Shown here: piece by piece, positions 26,556 through 34,938 of the stretch
Layout of the letters: every line of letters starts with the position of its first letter
Numbering within the stretch: the first letter of the stretch is position 1
Origin: an uncultured Cohaesibacter sp.
Lineage (GTDB): Bacteria > Pseudomonadota > Alphaproteobacteria > Rhizobiales > Cohaesibacteraceae
DNA: 64,000 nt
Assembly (NCBI RefSeq): GCF_963664735.1
Contig: NZ_OY761553.1
Coordinates: 3,655,001-3,719,000, forward strand
Direction: 5' to 3'
The notes under the pieces: model-generated
What the model was told of the DNA's origin: nothing
Databases searched by the model: none
What the model saw: the letters and a program-made list of their open reading frames with translations, nothing else
Position numbers and translations under genes: made by a program

Positions 26556-26938
26556 GGCATTTTTGCCAATTCTCCCATAAGCTTGTTTCGACCCGGGTTT
26601 TGGCTTTTCAAGCATCCGGGCCGGAAACCCTGTTGCGTGCCGTTCATTCTGTGGGTGCTTAGGTCCGCAGAACTTGCGATTGGGCAGGGCCTTTTTTATC
26701 CAATTTTTGCTATTTCACCGATATGCTTGCAGGCGTTTCCTCTGCAGCAAGTGCGTGTGGGATGCTGGCCGCTTTTTTGTTTGCAGCGGCAGCAACTCTT
26801 TTGTCGATCCCTTGTGTCGTAGAGCGCCGTTTATGGATGCTGCGATGTCAATTTCCATCAAGCTTGCCGATCAGATTGATCATCTCAGCCATATGGTCTG
26901 GGATAGCCAAGGCCGAAGCCTGCGTTCATCTCCTGCTG

Positions 26939-26959
26939 AAAATACATTGGATGTATTTT
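26939..26959. promoter_or_regulatory. Uxa-regulon operator candidate 1
   Basis: AAAATACAT (26939-26947) and ATGTATTTT (26951-26959) form a perfect 9-bp inverted repeat around TGG. It lies 76 bp upstream of the second site and about 250 bp upstream of uxaA. Its layout matches the sites at 27015, 30551 and 34601, pointing to the FadR-type regulator encoded at 33757. Confidence 0.6.
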
Positions 26960-26989
26960 TTGAAATCAGGGATTTACGCATTAAAAATC

Positions 26990-27029
26990 TTGACAAAATG
27001 GGAGATGGATAGATATTCATGGGATGAAT
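26990..27029 (+). promoter_or_regulatory. uxaA promoter with operator candidate 2
   Basis: TTGACA (26990-26995) is followed 16 bp later by GATATT (27012-27017), a plausible -10 box. ATTCAT (27015-27020) and ATGAAT (27024-27029) flank GGG and overlap the -10/+1 region, as expected for a repressor site. Confidence 0.6.
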
Positions 27030-27191
27030 TATGGATGCGTCTGACCTTGTTCATCCTGTCGAAATCAACGGTAAGAGCCATGAAGTGATTGGCTTTATAG
27101 GGTTTTGGCGGTGGTTGGCCAATCAAATGAGGCCTGAAATGGGTTTTAGGCCGGGACGCGAGACTTCGGATCTGAGAAAGGCTGCGGGGAA

Positions 27192-28730
27192 ATGATCAAA
27201 CGACCACCGATTGTTTTGAACCCAACGGATACCATAGCAATTTTGCCGGATGGGGCCAAGAAGGGCGAGGACCCGCTTGGTCTTGGCGTTGCTCTTGAAG
27301 GCAACATCATGCCAGGGCACAAGATTGCTCGAAAGGCCCATGACAAGGGCGAGGCGATCATCAAGTTCGGGCAGATCATTGGCCGTGCTACCCAGGCAAT
27401 TGCCGCTGGTGATCATGTGCATTCTCATAATTGCGTCTTCTCTGACCACGGCCAGAATTATGAAATCGGTTGCGATTATGAAGCAGCAAAGGCTGCCGTG
27501 CCGCAAATGGAAGCCCGAACCTTCATGGGCTACAAGCGCGCCAACGGTTCCTTCGGTACGCGCAACTATGTGGCGCTCTGCTCGACGGTTAACTGCTCTT
27601 CCACGGTGGTTCATCGTGCTGCTCAGGAACTCGAGATCGAGGGCGCTTTTGACGCTTATGAGAATGTCGATGGCGTCGCGATCTTTACCCATGAATCCGG
27701 CTGCGGCATGAACAACAAGGGCCTTGGCTTTGAAATTCTCGACAAGGTTCTTTGGGGGCACGCCACTCACCCGAACGTTGGTGTTGCACTGTTCATCGGC
27801 CTTGGCTGCGAAGTGATGCAGATCGCCAAGATGCGCGAGAATTACGATGATCCAAGCCAGAGCCTGATGGATCGCTTCTACAGCATGACCATTCAGGAAG
27901 AGGGCGGTACGCGCAAAACCATTGATGCCATCAAGGCCAAGGTTCACGAGCTGTTGCCAGAACTCAACAAGGCCAAGCGTGAGCCTTGCCCTGCTTCCGA
28001 GCTGAAGATCGCTCTTCAGTGTGGTGCGTCTGACGGCTTCTCCGGTATTACAGCAAATCCGGCGCTTGGTGTTGCTTCGGACATGTTGGTTGGTCTTGGG
28101 GCTACCTCGATCCTGTCGGAGACATCCGAGATTTATGGCGCAGAACAGCTTCTGCTCCGCCGTGCTGCCAGCAAGGAAGTGGGAGATAAACTGGTCTCGC
28201 AAATTCACTGGTGGGAAGACTATGTTGCCATGCATAAGGGTAGCCTTGATAACAACCCGAGCCCGGGAAACAAGGCAGGTGGTTTGACGACTATTCTGGA
28301 AAAGTCACTTGGCGCGACGGCAAAATCCGGTTCTGCACCGCTGATGGCCGTATATGATTATGCCGAGCGGGTCACCGAGCATGGCTTTGTCTTTATGGAC
28401 ACTCCGGGCTATGACCCGGTTTGTGGTACCGGCCAGATTGCCGGTGGTGCGCATATGATCATCTTCACCACCGGTCGTGGCTCTGCTTATGGTTCCAAGC
28501 CTGCCCCAACCATCAAGGTTGCTTCCAACGATACCCTGTTTGCCAACATGCCGGACGACATGGACATCAACTGCGGCGACATCCTTACCAAAGGAGTTTC
28601 TTTGGAAGAGAAGGGTGCCGAGATTGTGGAAGCCATTCTCCGCGTTGCCTCGGGCGAGAAAACCAAGTCGGAAGCGCTCGGTCTTGGTGACAACGAGTTT
28701 ATTCCTTGGCATATCGGCGCGGTGATGTAG
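27192..28730 (+). CDS. uxaA: Altronate dehydratase
   Basis: About 512 aa UxaA/GarD family hydro-lyase: D-altronate to 2-keto-3-deoxygluconate in UxaA. The N-terminal SAF domain ends in AAGDHVHSHN, a metal-binding His cluster. The large catalytic domain starts with FMGYKRANGSFGTRNYVAL; conserved Cys residues include HESGCGMNN and GLGCEVMQ, with GASDGFSGITANPALG further on. The length fits the one-piece enzyme. The neighbouring uxaB favours altronate over galactarate as substrate. The operator pair upstream suggests induction by a hexuronate or a pathway intermediate. Confidence 0.88.
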   Translation: MIKRPPIVLNPTDTIAILPDGAKKGEDPLGLGVALEGNIMPGHKIARKAHDKGEAIIKFGQIIGRATQAIAAGDHVHSHNCVFSDHGQNYEIGCDYEAAKAAVPQMEARTFMGYKRANGSFGTRNYVALCSTVNCSSTVVHRAAQELEIEGAFDAYENVDGVAIFTHESGCGMNNKGLGFEILDKVLWGHATHPNVGVALFIGLGCEVMQIAKMRENYDDPSQSLMDRFYSMTIQEEGGTRKTIDAIKAKVHELLPELNKAKREPCPASELKIALQCGASDGFSGITANPALGVASDMLVGLGATSILSETSEIYGAEQLLLRRAASKEVGDKLVSQIHWWEDYVAMHKGSLDNNPSPGNKAGGLTTILEKSLGATAKSGSAPLMAVYDYAERVTEHGFVFMDTPGYDPVCGTGQIAGGAHMIIFTTGRGSAYGSKPAPTIKVASNDTLFANMPDDMDINCGDILTKGVSLEEKGAEIVEAILRVASGEKTKSEALGLGDNEFIPWHIGAVM

Positions 28731-28873
28731 GTCTCGCGCACTTTGCTTCAGTATTTTGGCAGGGAAATGCAGTCCCCGCATTGATCCAAGCCGCAGGCGG
28801 TGGAGATGGTGTCATTTCCTCCGCCCTGATGCCGTTAGAGATATTCAAGAACAAGACTTAAAGGAAGATAGCA

Positions 28874-30328
28874 ATGGAACGCGTAAATGAGAGCAACCTT
28901 GGCGGTCGTGCTCGTCCGACCGAACGGATCATCCAGTTTGGAGAAGGCAACTTTTTGAGAGCCTTCATGGATTGGAAAATCGACCGCATGAACGAAGATT
29001 GCGGGTCTGACTATGGCGTCGTTATCGTGCGCCCGATCGATGGCGGTGTGCCGATTTCGCTCAACGACAGCGATGGTGTTTACACTGTGCTTTCTCGCGG
29101 TGTTGGCCCGGATGGTGAAGCTGTGTCTGATGCCCGCCTTATCGCTGCGGTTCGTCGTGAGCTGAATGCGGTCAAGCAGTGGGATGAGGTTCTGGCGCTC
29201 GGTCGCAACACCGATTTTGTAGCGATCATCTCCAACACCACCGAGGCTGGCATCGTTTACAATGCCGAGTGCAAGGCAACCGACACGCCACCGGCTTCTT
29301 ATCCTGCCAAGGTAACCCGCCTGCTGCTGGAACGCTTTAACACCTGCGGCGGCGTTGATGCTCCCGGCTTCCATCTGATGCCATGCGAGCTGATCGACCA
29401 CAATGCGGACGAGCTGGAAAAATGCGTGCACCAGCATGCCAAGGATTGGGAGCTGGGTGCTGATTTCATCACATGGCTGGAAACCAAGAATGCGTTCTTC
29501 AACACGCTGGTTGACCGCATCGTTCCGGGCTATCCGCGCGATGAAGCTGCCGATATCGAGAAGGAACTGGGTTATCTCGATCCTCTGATGGTGACCGGCG
29601 AGCTGTTCCACTTCCTCGTCATCGAACAGCGCGAAGGCAAACCGGATCTCTGCCTGCCGATGGCCGAGAAAGACACAGGCACAGTGATTGTGCCAAATGC
29701 TGACGGCTATAAAGAGCGCAAGGTGGCGATCCTCAATGGTGCGCACACAGGCCTCTGTCCGCTGGCTCTGCTTTCTGGCACCAACTCGGTGAAAGAGGCC
29801 ATGGACAACGAGGCGGCTCGCGGCTTCCTCAATGCCATGCTTGAGCAGGAAATCATCCCATATCTGTCGCTGCCACGCGAAGAGCTCAACGAGTTCAGCG
29901 CCGAAGTTTTGCGTCGTTTTGCCAACCCGTTCATCGTGCATCGTTGGTACGACATCTCGCTCAATGGTCTGGCCAAGTTCCACACCCGCAACCTGCCGCG
30001 CTTTGAGAGCGCCATGGCTGCTACGGGCAAGCCACCGCGTTGCATGAGCCTGTCTCTGGCCGCCTGGCTGGCCTTCTACACCGGTGCCTTTGAAGGCAGT
30101 GCAGAGCTTCCACCACGCGACGCAGAAGACGTGATCGCCAAAATGGCTGCAATCGGTGCTCTGAAAGAAGCCGAAGGCGTTGAAGCCATGGTCAAGGCCT
30201 ACCTCAGTGAAGAAAGCATCTGGGGCAAGTCTCTTGCAACGGACGCTCTGGTTGCCGCTGTAGCTGAAGCTTACAACTTCCTTACAAGTTCATCTTTCAA
30301 GCTTGATGATCTTAAAAACTGGGCTTGA
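28874..30328 (+). CDS. uxaB: Tagaturonate reductase (altronate oxidoreductase)
   Basis: About 484 aa member of the mannitol dehydrogenase-like polyol dehydrogenases. IIQFGEGNFLRAFMDWKIDRMNE at the N-terminus is the UxaB-type nucleotide-binding segment. FVAIISNTTEAGIVY and KVAILNGAHTGLCPLALLSG carry active-site residues of the family, the latter Asn/His-rich. It reduces D-tagaturonate to D-altronate with NADH, feeding UxaA just upstream. AAGGAAG lies 6-12 nt before the ATG. The 143-bp gap from uxaA has no strong terminator, so the two are probably co-transcribed. Confidence 0.88.
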   Translation: MERVNESNLGGRARPTERIIQFGEGNFLRAFMDWKIDRMNEDCGSDYGVVIVRPIDGGVPISLNDSDGVYTVLSRGVGPDGEAVSDARLIAAVRRELNAVKQWDEVLALGRNTDFVAIISNTTEAGIVYNAECKATDTPPASYPAKVTRLLLERFNTCGGVDAPGFHLMPCELIDHNADELEKCVHQHAKDWELGADFITWLETKNAFFNTLVDRIVPGYPRDEAADIEKELGYLDPLMVTGELFHFLVIEQREGKPDLCLPMAEKDTGTVIVPNADGYKERKVAILNGAHTGLCPLALLSGTNSVKEAMDNEAARGFLNAMLEQEIIPYLSLPREELNEFSAEVLRRFANPFIVHRWYDISLNGLAKFHTRNLPRFESAMAATGKPPRCMSLSLAAWLAFYTGAFEGSAELPPRDAEDVIAKMAAIGALKEAEGVEAMVKAYLSEESIWGKSLATDALVAAVAEAYNFLTSSSFKLDDLKNWA

Positions 30329-30399
30329 TCACTACAATTCCTGCCCACTTTGCTCATCAAAGGCGGGTTTGAATTGAAGTTTCAGCCAGACGAAATTGG

Positions 30400-30434
30400 A
30401 CCCGGTGATCGTTCGATCTCCGGGTTTCTATTTG
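30400..30434 (+). terminator. Terminator after uxaB
   Basis: ACCCGG then GATC (30400-30410) pairs with GATC then CCGGGT (30415-30425), with a single T-T mismatch and a GTTC loop. A T-rich stretch follows (TTTCTATTTG). Confidence 0.65.
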
Positions 30435-30550
30435 CTAATTGATTGCAATTTCTACCAATCCGATTATTGGCAATGACTGTTTTGTTGATCGTGGGTTGTG
30501 GTGGCAATTTTCTTCCTTTTAGAATTATTCGATAAAACTGCTTTTAAGAC

Positions 30551-30569
30551 ATATACATGGGATGTATAT
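30551..30569. promoter_or_regulatory. Uxa-regulon operator candidate 3 (TRAP operon)
   Basis: ATATACAT (30551-30558) and ATGTATAT (30562-30569) form a perfect 8-bp inverted repeat around GGG. Architecture and core match the uxaA and dehydrogenase sites. It lies 166 bp upstream of the TRAP binding-protein gene. Confidence 0.65.
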
Positions 30570-30734
30570 TAGTGTGAAAGCGCAAATTAGCTGAATATAA
30601 CTTGACAAATTGCCGTAAAACATGCCAAACATGGGATGAAATGGAGGGTAGGGAGGTTCTACCCACATCTTCGCTTGCAAGCATCTTGAAGAGCGAGATC
30701 TTGCCAAACTCAGGACCCCTATATGGGAGGGATT

Positions 30735-31709
30735 ATGAAAAATCTGCTCAAATATTCTGTAGCGGCAGCAGTTGCTCTGACTGCGATGGTTAGTGCTGCA
30801 ATGGCTGATGTCACCATCAAAGTTGCTTATGAAAACAATCCAGGCGAACCACTCGACATAGTTGTCAATAAATGGGCCAAAGATCTGGAAGCAAAGAGCA
30901 ATGGCACCATTAAGCTGGAGCTGTATCCTAGCTCTCAGCTGGGTTCCAAACAGGACGTTACCGAACAGGCGATGTTCGGCTCTAACGTTATCACCATCAG
31001 TGACGTCGGCTTCCTGTCTGACTTCGTTCCTGATCTTGGTATTCTGTTTGGCCCATATCTGACCGAAGATCCTGCAAAACTGTTCGCTATCTATGAAAGC
31101 GACTGGTTCAAGGAAAAAGAAAAAGAACTGAATGAAAAGGGCGTTCATCTGGTCATGAAGAACTACCTCTATGGTGTTCGTCAGCTGATTGCCAACAAAC
31201 CAGTTCGTACCCCTGAAGACCTCAAAGGTCTGAAGATCCGTACGCCAAACAACGTAATGCAGATCAAGGCTATCGAAGCTATGGGCGGCACGCCGACCCC
31301 GATGCCTCTGGGCGAAGCCTATACGGCTCTGTCTCAGGGTATCATCGACGGTGTCGAAAACCCGCTGGCAGTTATCTATGGCGCCAAGTTCCAGGAAGAA
31401 GCCAAATATCTTTCCATGATCAACTATCTGACGAACACCTCCGTGTTCATCGGTGGTGAAGCATTCTTCTCGACCCTGGACAAGAAAGATCTGGATCTCA
31501 TCCATGAAACTGCGTATGAAGCAGGCCTTTACAGCCAGCAGCTCGCAAAGGAAAGCGAAGCTGACTTCATTGCAAAATTCAAGGAAGCCGGCGTAGAGGT
31601 TATCTATCCGGAAACCGCACCTTTCCGCGAAAAAGCAATGGCTGTTTACAGCCAGTTCCCGGAATGGAGCGACGGTCTGTTTGAAAAAATTCAGGAACAG
31701 CTGAAATAA
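30735..31709 (+). CDS. TRAP transporter substrate-binding protein (DctP)
   Basis: About 324 aa. Signal peptide residues 1-24 (LLKYSVAAAVALTAMVSAAMAD). Mature landmarks are LEAKSNGTIKLELYPSSQLGSKQDVTEQ, DLKGLKIRTPNNVMQIKAIEAMGGTPTP with the ligand-carboxylate Arg, and ALSQGIIDGVENPLAVIYGAKFQEEAKY. GGGAGG 4-10 nt upstream sets the ATG at 30735. It belongs with the two permeases that follow. Placement between uxaB and the regulator, with a matching operator, suggests a hexuronate or aldonate ligand (galacturonate, glucuronate, galactonate or similar). Confidence 0.92.
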   Translation: MKNLLKYSVAAAVALTAMVSAAMADVTIKVAYENNPGEPLDIVVNKWAKDLEAKSNGTIKLELYPSSQLGSKQDVTEQAMFGSNVITISDVGFLSDFVPDLGILFGPYLTEDPAKLFAIYESDWFKEKEKELNEKGVHLVMKNYLYGVRQLIANKPVRTPEDLKGLKIRTPNNVMQIKAIEAMGGTPTPMPLGEAYTALSQGIIDGVENPLAVIYGAKFQEEAKYLSMINYLTNTSVFIGGEAFFSTLDKKDLDLIHETAYEAGLYSQQLAKESEADFIAKFKEAGVEVIYPETAPFREKAMAVYSQFPEWSDGLFEKIQEQLK

Positions 31710-31786
31710 GCTCCTGTACAATGCCATTGCCTGTCGCAAATATTGCGGCAGGCATCTTAAACGCCTTGACTTGAAACGGAATTCCA

Positions 31787-32284
31787 ATGTCTATAACGCG
31801 TCGAATCTTCACGATTCTGCTAGGTCTACCACTTGCCTATCTGGTCCTGGCAACTTCCTATTCAGTCTTTATGCGTTACTGGATGGAAAACCCCATTTTG
31901 TGGATGGAAGAAACTTCCGGTCTCGCCATGATTTGGGTGGTTATGATCGGAGCCATGTGTGCGGAAAGGGACCGTGAAAACCTTTCCATCGCCTTTCTGA
32001 CTGACCTGATGGGCGAGAAGACCCGCATGATCTGCTCGATCTTCGTTTCCCTGATCTCTATCGGGCTGCTGCTCTATATTGCCTATCTGGGGCATAGTCT
32101 GGCCGAACGTGTGGCCTTCAAACTGACGGGCGTGTTGAAAATCTCCTGGTACTGGATCGATATCGCCGTGCCGGTCGGTATGATTGGATCAGCTGTTTTT
32201 GTTGCCATCAACATGGTGAAGAAAATCCGCGGTCTAGAGGACCTCGAGAATCAAGACCATAATAAGGAAGGAGAAGCAGCATGA
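31787..32284 (+). CDS. TRAP transporter small permease (DctQ)
   Basis: About 165 aa with four transmembrane helices, the first at residues 5-30 (RIFTILLGLPLAYLVLATSYSVFMRY). The DctQ family signature is NPILWMEETSGLAMIWVVMIGAMCAERDRENLS. It ends in a charged tail (EDLENQDHNKEGEAA). The stop overlaps the ATG of the large permease (ATGA), so the two proteins are translationally coupled. A second, separate TRAP system from the one at 22.8-25.7 kb. Confidence 0.88.
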   Translation: MSITRRIFTILLGLPLAYLVLATSYSVFMRYWMENPILWMEETSGLAMIWVVMIGAMCAERDRENLSIAFLTDLMGEKTRMICSIFVSLISIGLLLYIAYLGHSLAERVAFKLTGVLKISWYWIDIAVPVGMIGSAVFVAINMVKKIRGLEDLENQDHNKEGEAA

Positions 32285-33564
32285 CTTGGCTGTGGATCAT
32301 CCCTCTCATGTTGCTAGCCTTCGCGCTCAACATGCGCCTCTATCTCGGCATTCTTTTGGCCGTACTGTGTTACTTCACCTTTTTCTCGTTTACTCCGCCC
32401 GAAATCGCTATTCAGCGCTTCATTGCGCCGGCGCTCAACACATCCCTTCTGGCAATTCCGTTCTTTGTCATGCTGGGTACGCTGATGGCTCACTCCGGGG
32501 TTGCTGAACGCATTATCGATGTGGCCCTGCTGCTCGTCGGCCGCATCCGTGGTGGTCTTGCGCTGACCAACATTCTTGTGTCCAGTCTTCTGGGCGGTCT
32601 TTCCGCTTCCAACCTGGCTGACAGTGCCATGTTGACTCGCATGATGGTTCCTGAAATGGAACGTCATGGCTATGACCGTGGTTTCTCTGCTGCCGTTACC
32701 GCAGCCGGTTCCCTGATCACGCCGATCATTCCTCCCGGAATTGCCCTGATCATTTATGCGCTGATCGCTGACGTGTCCGTGGCTTCCATGTTCATGGCTG
32801 GTATCATCCCGGGTTTGCTCTGCGCTGTTCTGCTGATGGTTACGGCTTATCTGGTGTCGGTTAAGCGCGGTTATCTGCCCAAGAGCATGGAACGGCCAAC
32901 CAAACGCGAAGCCGGGATCACCCTCTTGCGCTCCTGGCCTGCCTTCCTGCTGATCATCGTGATCATTGGTGGTATTCGTCTTGGTATCTTTACGCCAACC
33001 GAAGCCGGTGCCGTTGCTGTGCTCGCGATCATTCTGATCGGTACGCTGTTGCACCGTACGATGACCTTTGGTGATATCCTGAATTCGATTTATTCGGCAG
33101 GCAAGTCCACCGCTTCAGTGTTGCTGATCATTATGGCCAGTGGTGCGCTGGGCTGGATTTTCTCCAACGAAAAAGCCGGTCTCGCTTTTGCTGAGTTGAT
33201 CACCAACTTCACGACAAACAAATATGTCTTCCTGATCACGCTCAACATTGCCCTGTTGTTCTTTGGCATGTTGATCGAAGGCACGGCGCTGATGATCATT
33301 CTGGTGCCGTTGCTCAAACCAACTCTGATGAGCATGGGGATCGATCCGGTTCACTTCGGTATCATCATGATCCTTAACATGTCCATCGGTACGCTGACGC
33401 CTCCGGTCGGGACGGTCATGCTGGTGGTTTCCCAGCTTGCCAAGGTGGATGTGATGCGATTTACGAAGGCTGCTGTGCCTTTCTATATCGCGCTCTTCAT
33501 CGCTCTTGGTCTGGTGATCTTTATCCCGGAAATCTCTCTGCTGCTGCCTCACTTGAGCCAGTAA
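32281..33564 (+). CDS. TRAP transporter large permease (DctM)
   Basis: About 427 aa, roughly twelve transmembrane segments. The family blocks are present: IPFFVMLGTLMAHSGVAERII, SLLGGLSASNLADSAMLTRMMVPEM, GSLITPIIPPGIALIIYALIADVSVASMF and, near the end, IGTLTPPVGTVMLVVSQLAKV. SASNLADSAM replaces the more common SGSAPATVAA block found in the first TRAP system here, so the two are distinct subfamilies. The operon ends at a good terminator. Confidence 0.92.
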   Translation: MTWLWIIPLMLLAFALNMRLYLGILLAVLCYFTFFSFTPPEIAIQRFIAPALNTSLLAIPFFVMLGTLMAHSGVAERIIDVALLLVGRIRGGLALTNILVSSLLGGLSASNLADSAMLTRMMVPEMERHGYDRGFSAAVTAAGSLITPIIPPGIALIIYALIADVSVASMFMAGIIPGLLCAVLLMVTAYLVSVKRGYLPKSMERPTKREAGITLLRSWPAFLLIIVIIGGIRLGIFTPTEAGAVAVLAIILIGTLLHRTMTFGDILNSIYSAGKSTASVLLIIMASGALGWIFSNEKAGLAFAELITNFTTNKYVFLITLNIALLFFGMLIEGTALMIILVPLLKPTLMSMGIDPVHFGIIMILNMSIGTLTPPVGTVMLVVSQLAKVDVMRFTKAAVPFYIALFIALGLVIFIPEISLLLPHLSQ

Positions 33565-33601
33565 GAGATTTAAAAAAATAATAGAAATAAGCAACTGACA
33601 A

Positions 33602-33632
33602 GCCTCGCAGATCCATTCTGCGGGGCCTTTTT
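33602..33632 (+). terminator. Terminator after the second TRAP operon
   Basis: GCCTCGCAG (33602-33610) pairs with CTGCGGGGC (33618-33626), with one G-U pair and a 7-nt loop, followed by CTTTTT. A clear rho-independent terminator. Confidence 0.85.
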
Positions 33633-33692
33633 GTATCTGCGGGCAAGGGTATTGGTCACGCCAGAAGAGCAAGGGCTTGCTCCTAGGTATAC

Positions 33693-33720
33693 AAAAAGGC
33701 GCGAAACTGCGGTTCGCGCC
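33693..33720 (-). terminator. Terminator for the GntR/FadR-type gene
   Basis: Perfect inverted repeat GGCGCGAA (33698-33705) and TTCGCGCC (33713-33720). On the reverse strand the stem is followed by TTTTT, placing it just past the end of the regulator gene at 33757. Confidence 0.8.
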
Positions 33721-33756
33721 TAAAGAAAAGTATCAGGGATTTTGGAAGTGAACTTG

Positions 33757-34467
33757 CTACTTGGTCGGTTCTTCTGATGCTGAAAAGAATGCCGGATTGT
33801 TCCTTACCCAGTCCTGCACGCCGCGCAAATGCGTGTACATAGCGTGTTTTGCGCCCACTACGTCCTGATTTTCAATGCAGTTGAGAACGTCTTCGTGTTC
33901 GATCCGCAAATTGTTGGTCGCACTTTCGGTCATGCGGTTACGCCAGATGCGCGCTCTTAAAGCAGGCGCTGAAACCACGTTGAGCAGGGAAATCATGATC
34001 GGGTTTTTTGTGGTTTCGGCGATGATATGATGGAACTCGGAGTCTCTTTTAAGCAACGTGTCTGTGTCTTCGGCATGCAGCATGGCATTATGGCACTGCT
34101 TGAGCCGATCCAGATCGGCTTTTGTCCGGCGTGCTGCAGCTATTGCTGTTGTGTGCAATTCCATCAAAACACGTATCTCAAGGAACCAAAGCACAGCTTC
34201 CGGTCCTGAAACATCGACGGCGAACCGCAAGGTTTCGATCATTTGTGAAGGATCCAGACCGGAAACATAGGTGCCGTCGCCCTGTCGCGCTTCTAGAATT
34301 TTCATTGCACTCATTGCTCGAACCGCTTCACGCAATGAATTTCGAGAAACCCCCAATTGAGTGGAAAATTCGGCCTCGTTGGGCAGACGATCACCGGGTT
34401 TGATTTTGCCTGACCGAATTAAATCCTGGACCAGTGAAATGGCCAAATCAACCTTTGGGCTGCTCAT
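33757..34467 (-). CDS. FadR-type GntR regulator of the uxa cluster
   Basis: About 236 aa. The winged helix (DLIRSGKIKPGDRLPNEAEFSTQLGVSRNSLREAVRAMSAMKILEARQGDGTYV) is near residues 12-65, and the C-terminal FCD effector domain includes DSEFHHIIAETTKNPIM and HEDVLNCIENQDVVGAKHAMYTHL. GAGGT lies 9 nt before the ATG. Relatives such as UxuR/ExuR-type and LgoR-type proteins control hexuronate genes. The inverted repeats before uxaA, the TRAP operon, the dehydrogenase and its own gene are its probable sites (inference). Confidence 0.88.
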   Translation of the reverse strand: MSSPKVDLAISLVQDLIRSGKIKPGDRLPNEAEFSTQLGVSRNSLREAVRAMSAMKILEARQGDGTYVSGLDPSQMIETLRFAVDVSGPEAVLWFLEIRVLMELHTTAIAAARRTKADLDRLKQCHNAMLHAEDTDTLLKRDSEFHHIIAETTKNPIMISLLNVVSAPALRARIWRNRMTESATNNLRIEHEDVLNCIENQDVVGAKHAMYTHLRGVQDWVRNNPAFFSASEEPTK

Positions 34468-34482
34468 GTGTGTGGATACCTC

Positions 34483-34500
34483 ATTCCATTAATATGGAAT
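34483..34500. promoter_or_regulatory. Inverted repeat at the regulator's own promoter
   Basis: ATTCCAT (34483-34489) and ATGGAAT (34494-34500) form a perfect 7-bp inverted repeat with a 4-bp spacer, 16 bp upstream of the GntR start. It resembles but does not equal the AT-GGG-AT sites; autoregulation is plausible. Confidence 0.5.
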
Positions 34501-34586
34501 CCACATTACCGATTTGGGGTCGTAAGTCAATGATCCTATCAATTTATAAAATCAACTGAATATTTAGCGCTTACGTCGTCTTATTA

Positions 34587-34619
34587 TTGACATTCATCCC
34601 ATGTTTATGGGATAAACAT
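34587..34619 (+). promoter_or_regulatory. Promoter with operator candidate 4 (dehydrogenase)
   Basis: TTGACA (34587-34592) and, 18 bp on, GATAAA (34611-34616). ATGTTTAT (34601-34608) and ATAAACAT (34612-34619) form a perfect 8-bp inverted repeat around GGG that covers the -10 box. The element also contains ATCCCAT/ATGGGAT arms at 34596-34613. Confidence 0.65.
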
Positions 34620-34938
34620 CCTATCAATCAGGTGAATTCGTCTGTTCTTATACGTAAACCAGCGAGATTTGCCGTCAAACATGGGAGCAGTTCTGTTTAT
34701 AGGTTGAATTTTACAAGATTCAACCAAAACCATATGCCTGAGTGGTCGAGGCCTTGCCCCATGCCGAACGCGTTTGCGCGGAGCGTGGGCTGCATTCTCC
34801 TCCCAAGACGAAGAGGTCAAGTCGCGCCCTCCATGAGCGGCCAACCTCCAAGGCTTCCCGCTCAGGCATCAAGAGCTATATCTGGATCAGAAATCAGTTG
34901 TCTGATCCAAAAGAACAAAATCGCTAAGGAGTTAAGTG

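Larger units (their letters stand above)
26556..27191. other. 636-bp intergenic region ahead of uxaA
   Basis: No convincing gene. Short frames near 26583-27088 lack family motifs and good ribosome binding sites. The useful content is at the right end: a promoter-like TTGACA at 26990-26995 and two inverted repeats matching others in the uxa cluster (26939-26959 and 27015-27029). The left half is GC-mixed sequence with a loose CCCGG/CCGGG hairpin after the SDR gene. Confidence 0.6.
30329..30734. other. Intergenic region between uxaB and TRAP operon
   Basis: Holds a terminator (30400-30434), an operator-like inverted repeat (30551-30569), a TTGACA at 30602-30607 and a partial operator (CAT-GGG-ATG at 30630-30638). 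No gene is seen. The layout implies an independent promoter for the TRAP operon under the same regulator as uxaA. Confidence 0.6.
34468..34938. other. Divergent regulatory region, 471 bp
   Basis: No gene seen. It contains an inverted repeat next to the regulator start (34483-34500) and a promoter with an operator firing rightwards (34587-34619). About 310 bp of untranslated leader precede the dehydrogenase at 34939; I found no strong riboswitch-like fold in it. Confidence 0.55.

Noticed and set aside
26583-27088. Small forward ORFs before uxaA
   Set aside because: Cys/Trp-rich, no start signals, and they overlap the operator region.
27123-28235. Reverse-strand open frame of 370 codons
   Set aside because: Antisense to uxaA in a frame kept open by codon bias; no family motifs.
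28780-28835. Hairpin between uxaA and uxaB
   Set aside because: GGCGGTGG/CCTCCGCC pairing is imperfect and has no T run, so it is unlikely to stop transcription.
28835-29983. Reverse-strand open frame of 382 codons
   Set aside because: Antisense to uxaB, which has clear family motifs; composition is that of a codon-bias shadow.
30525-31787. Reverse-strand open frame of 420 codons
   Set aside because: Covers the TRAP binding-protein gene and its promoter; no recognisable domain.
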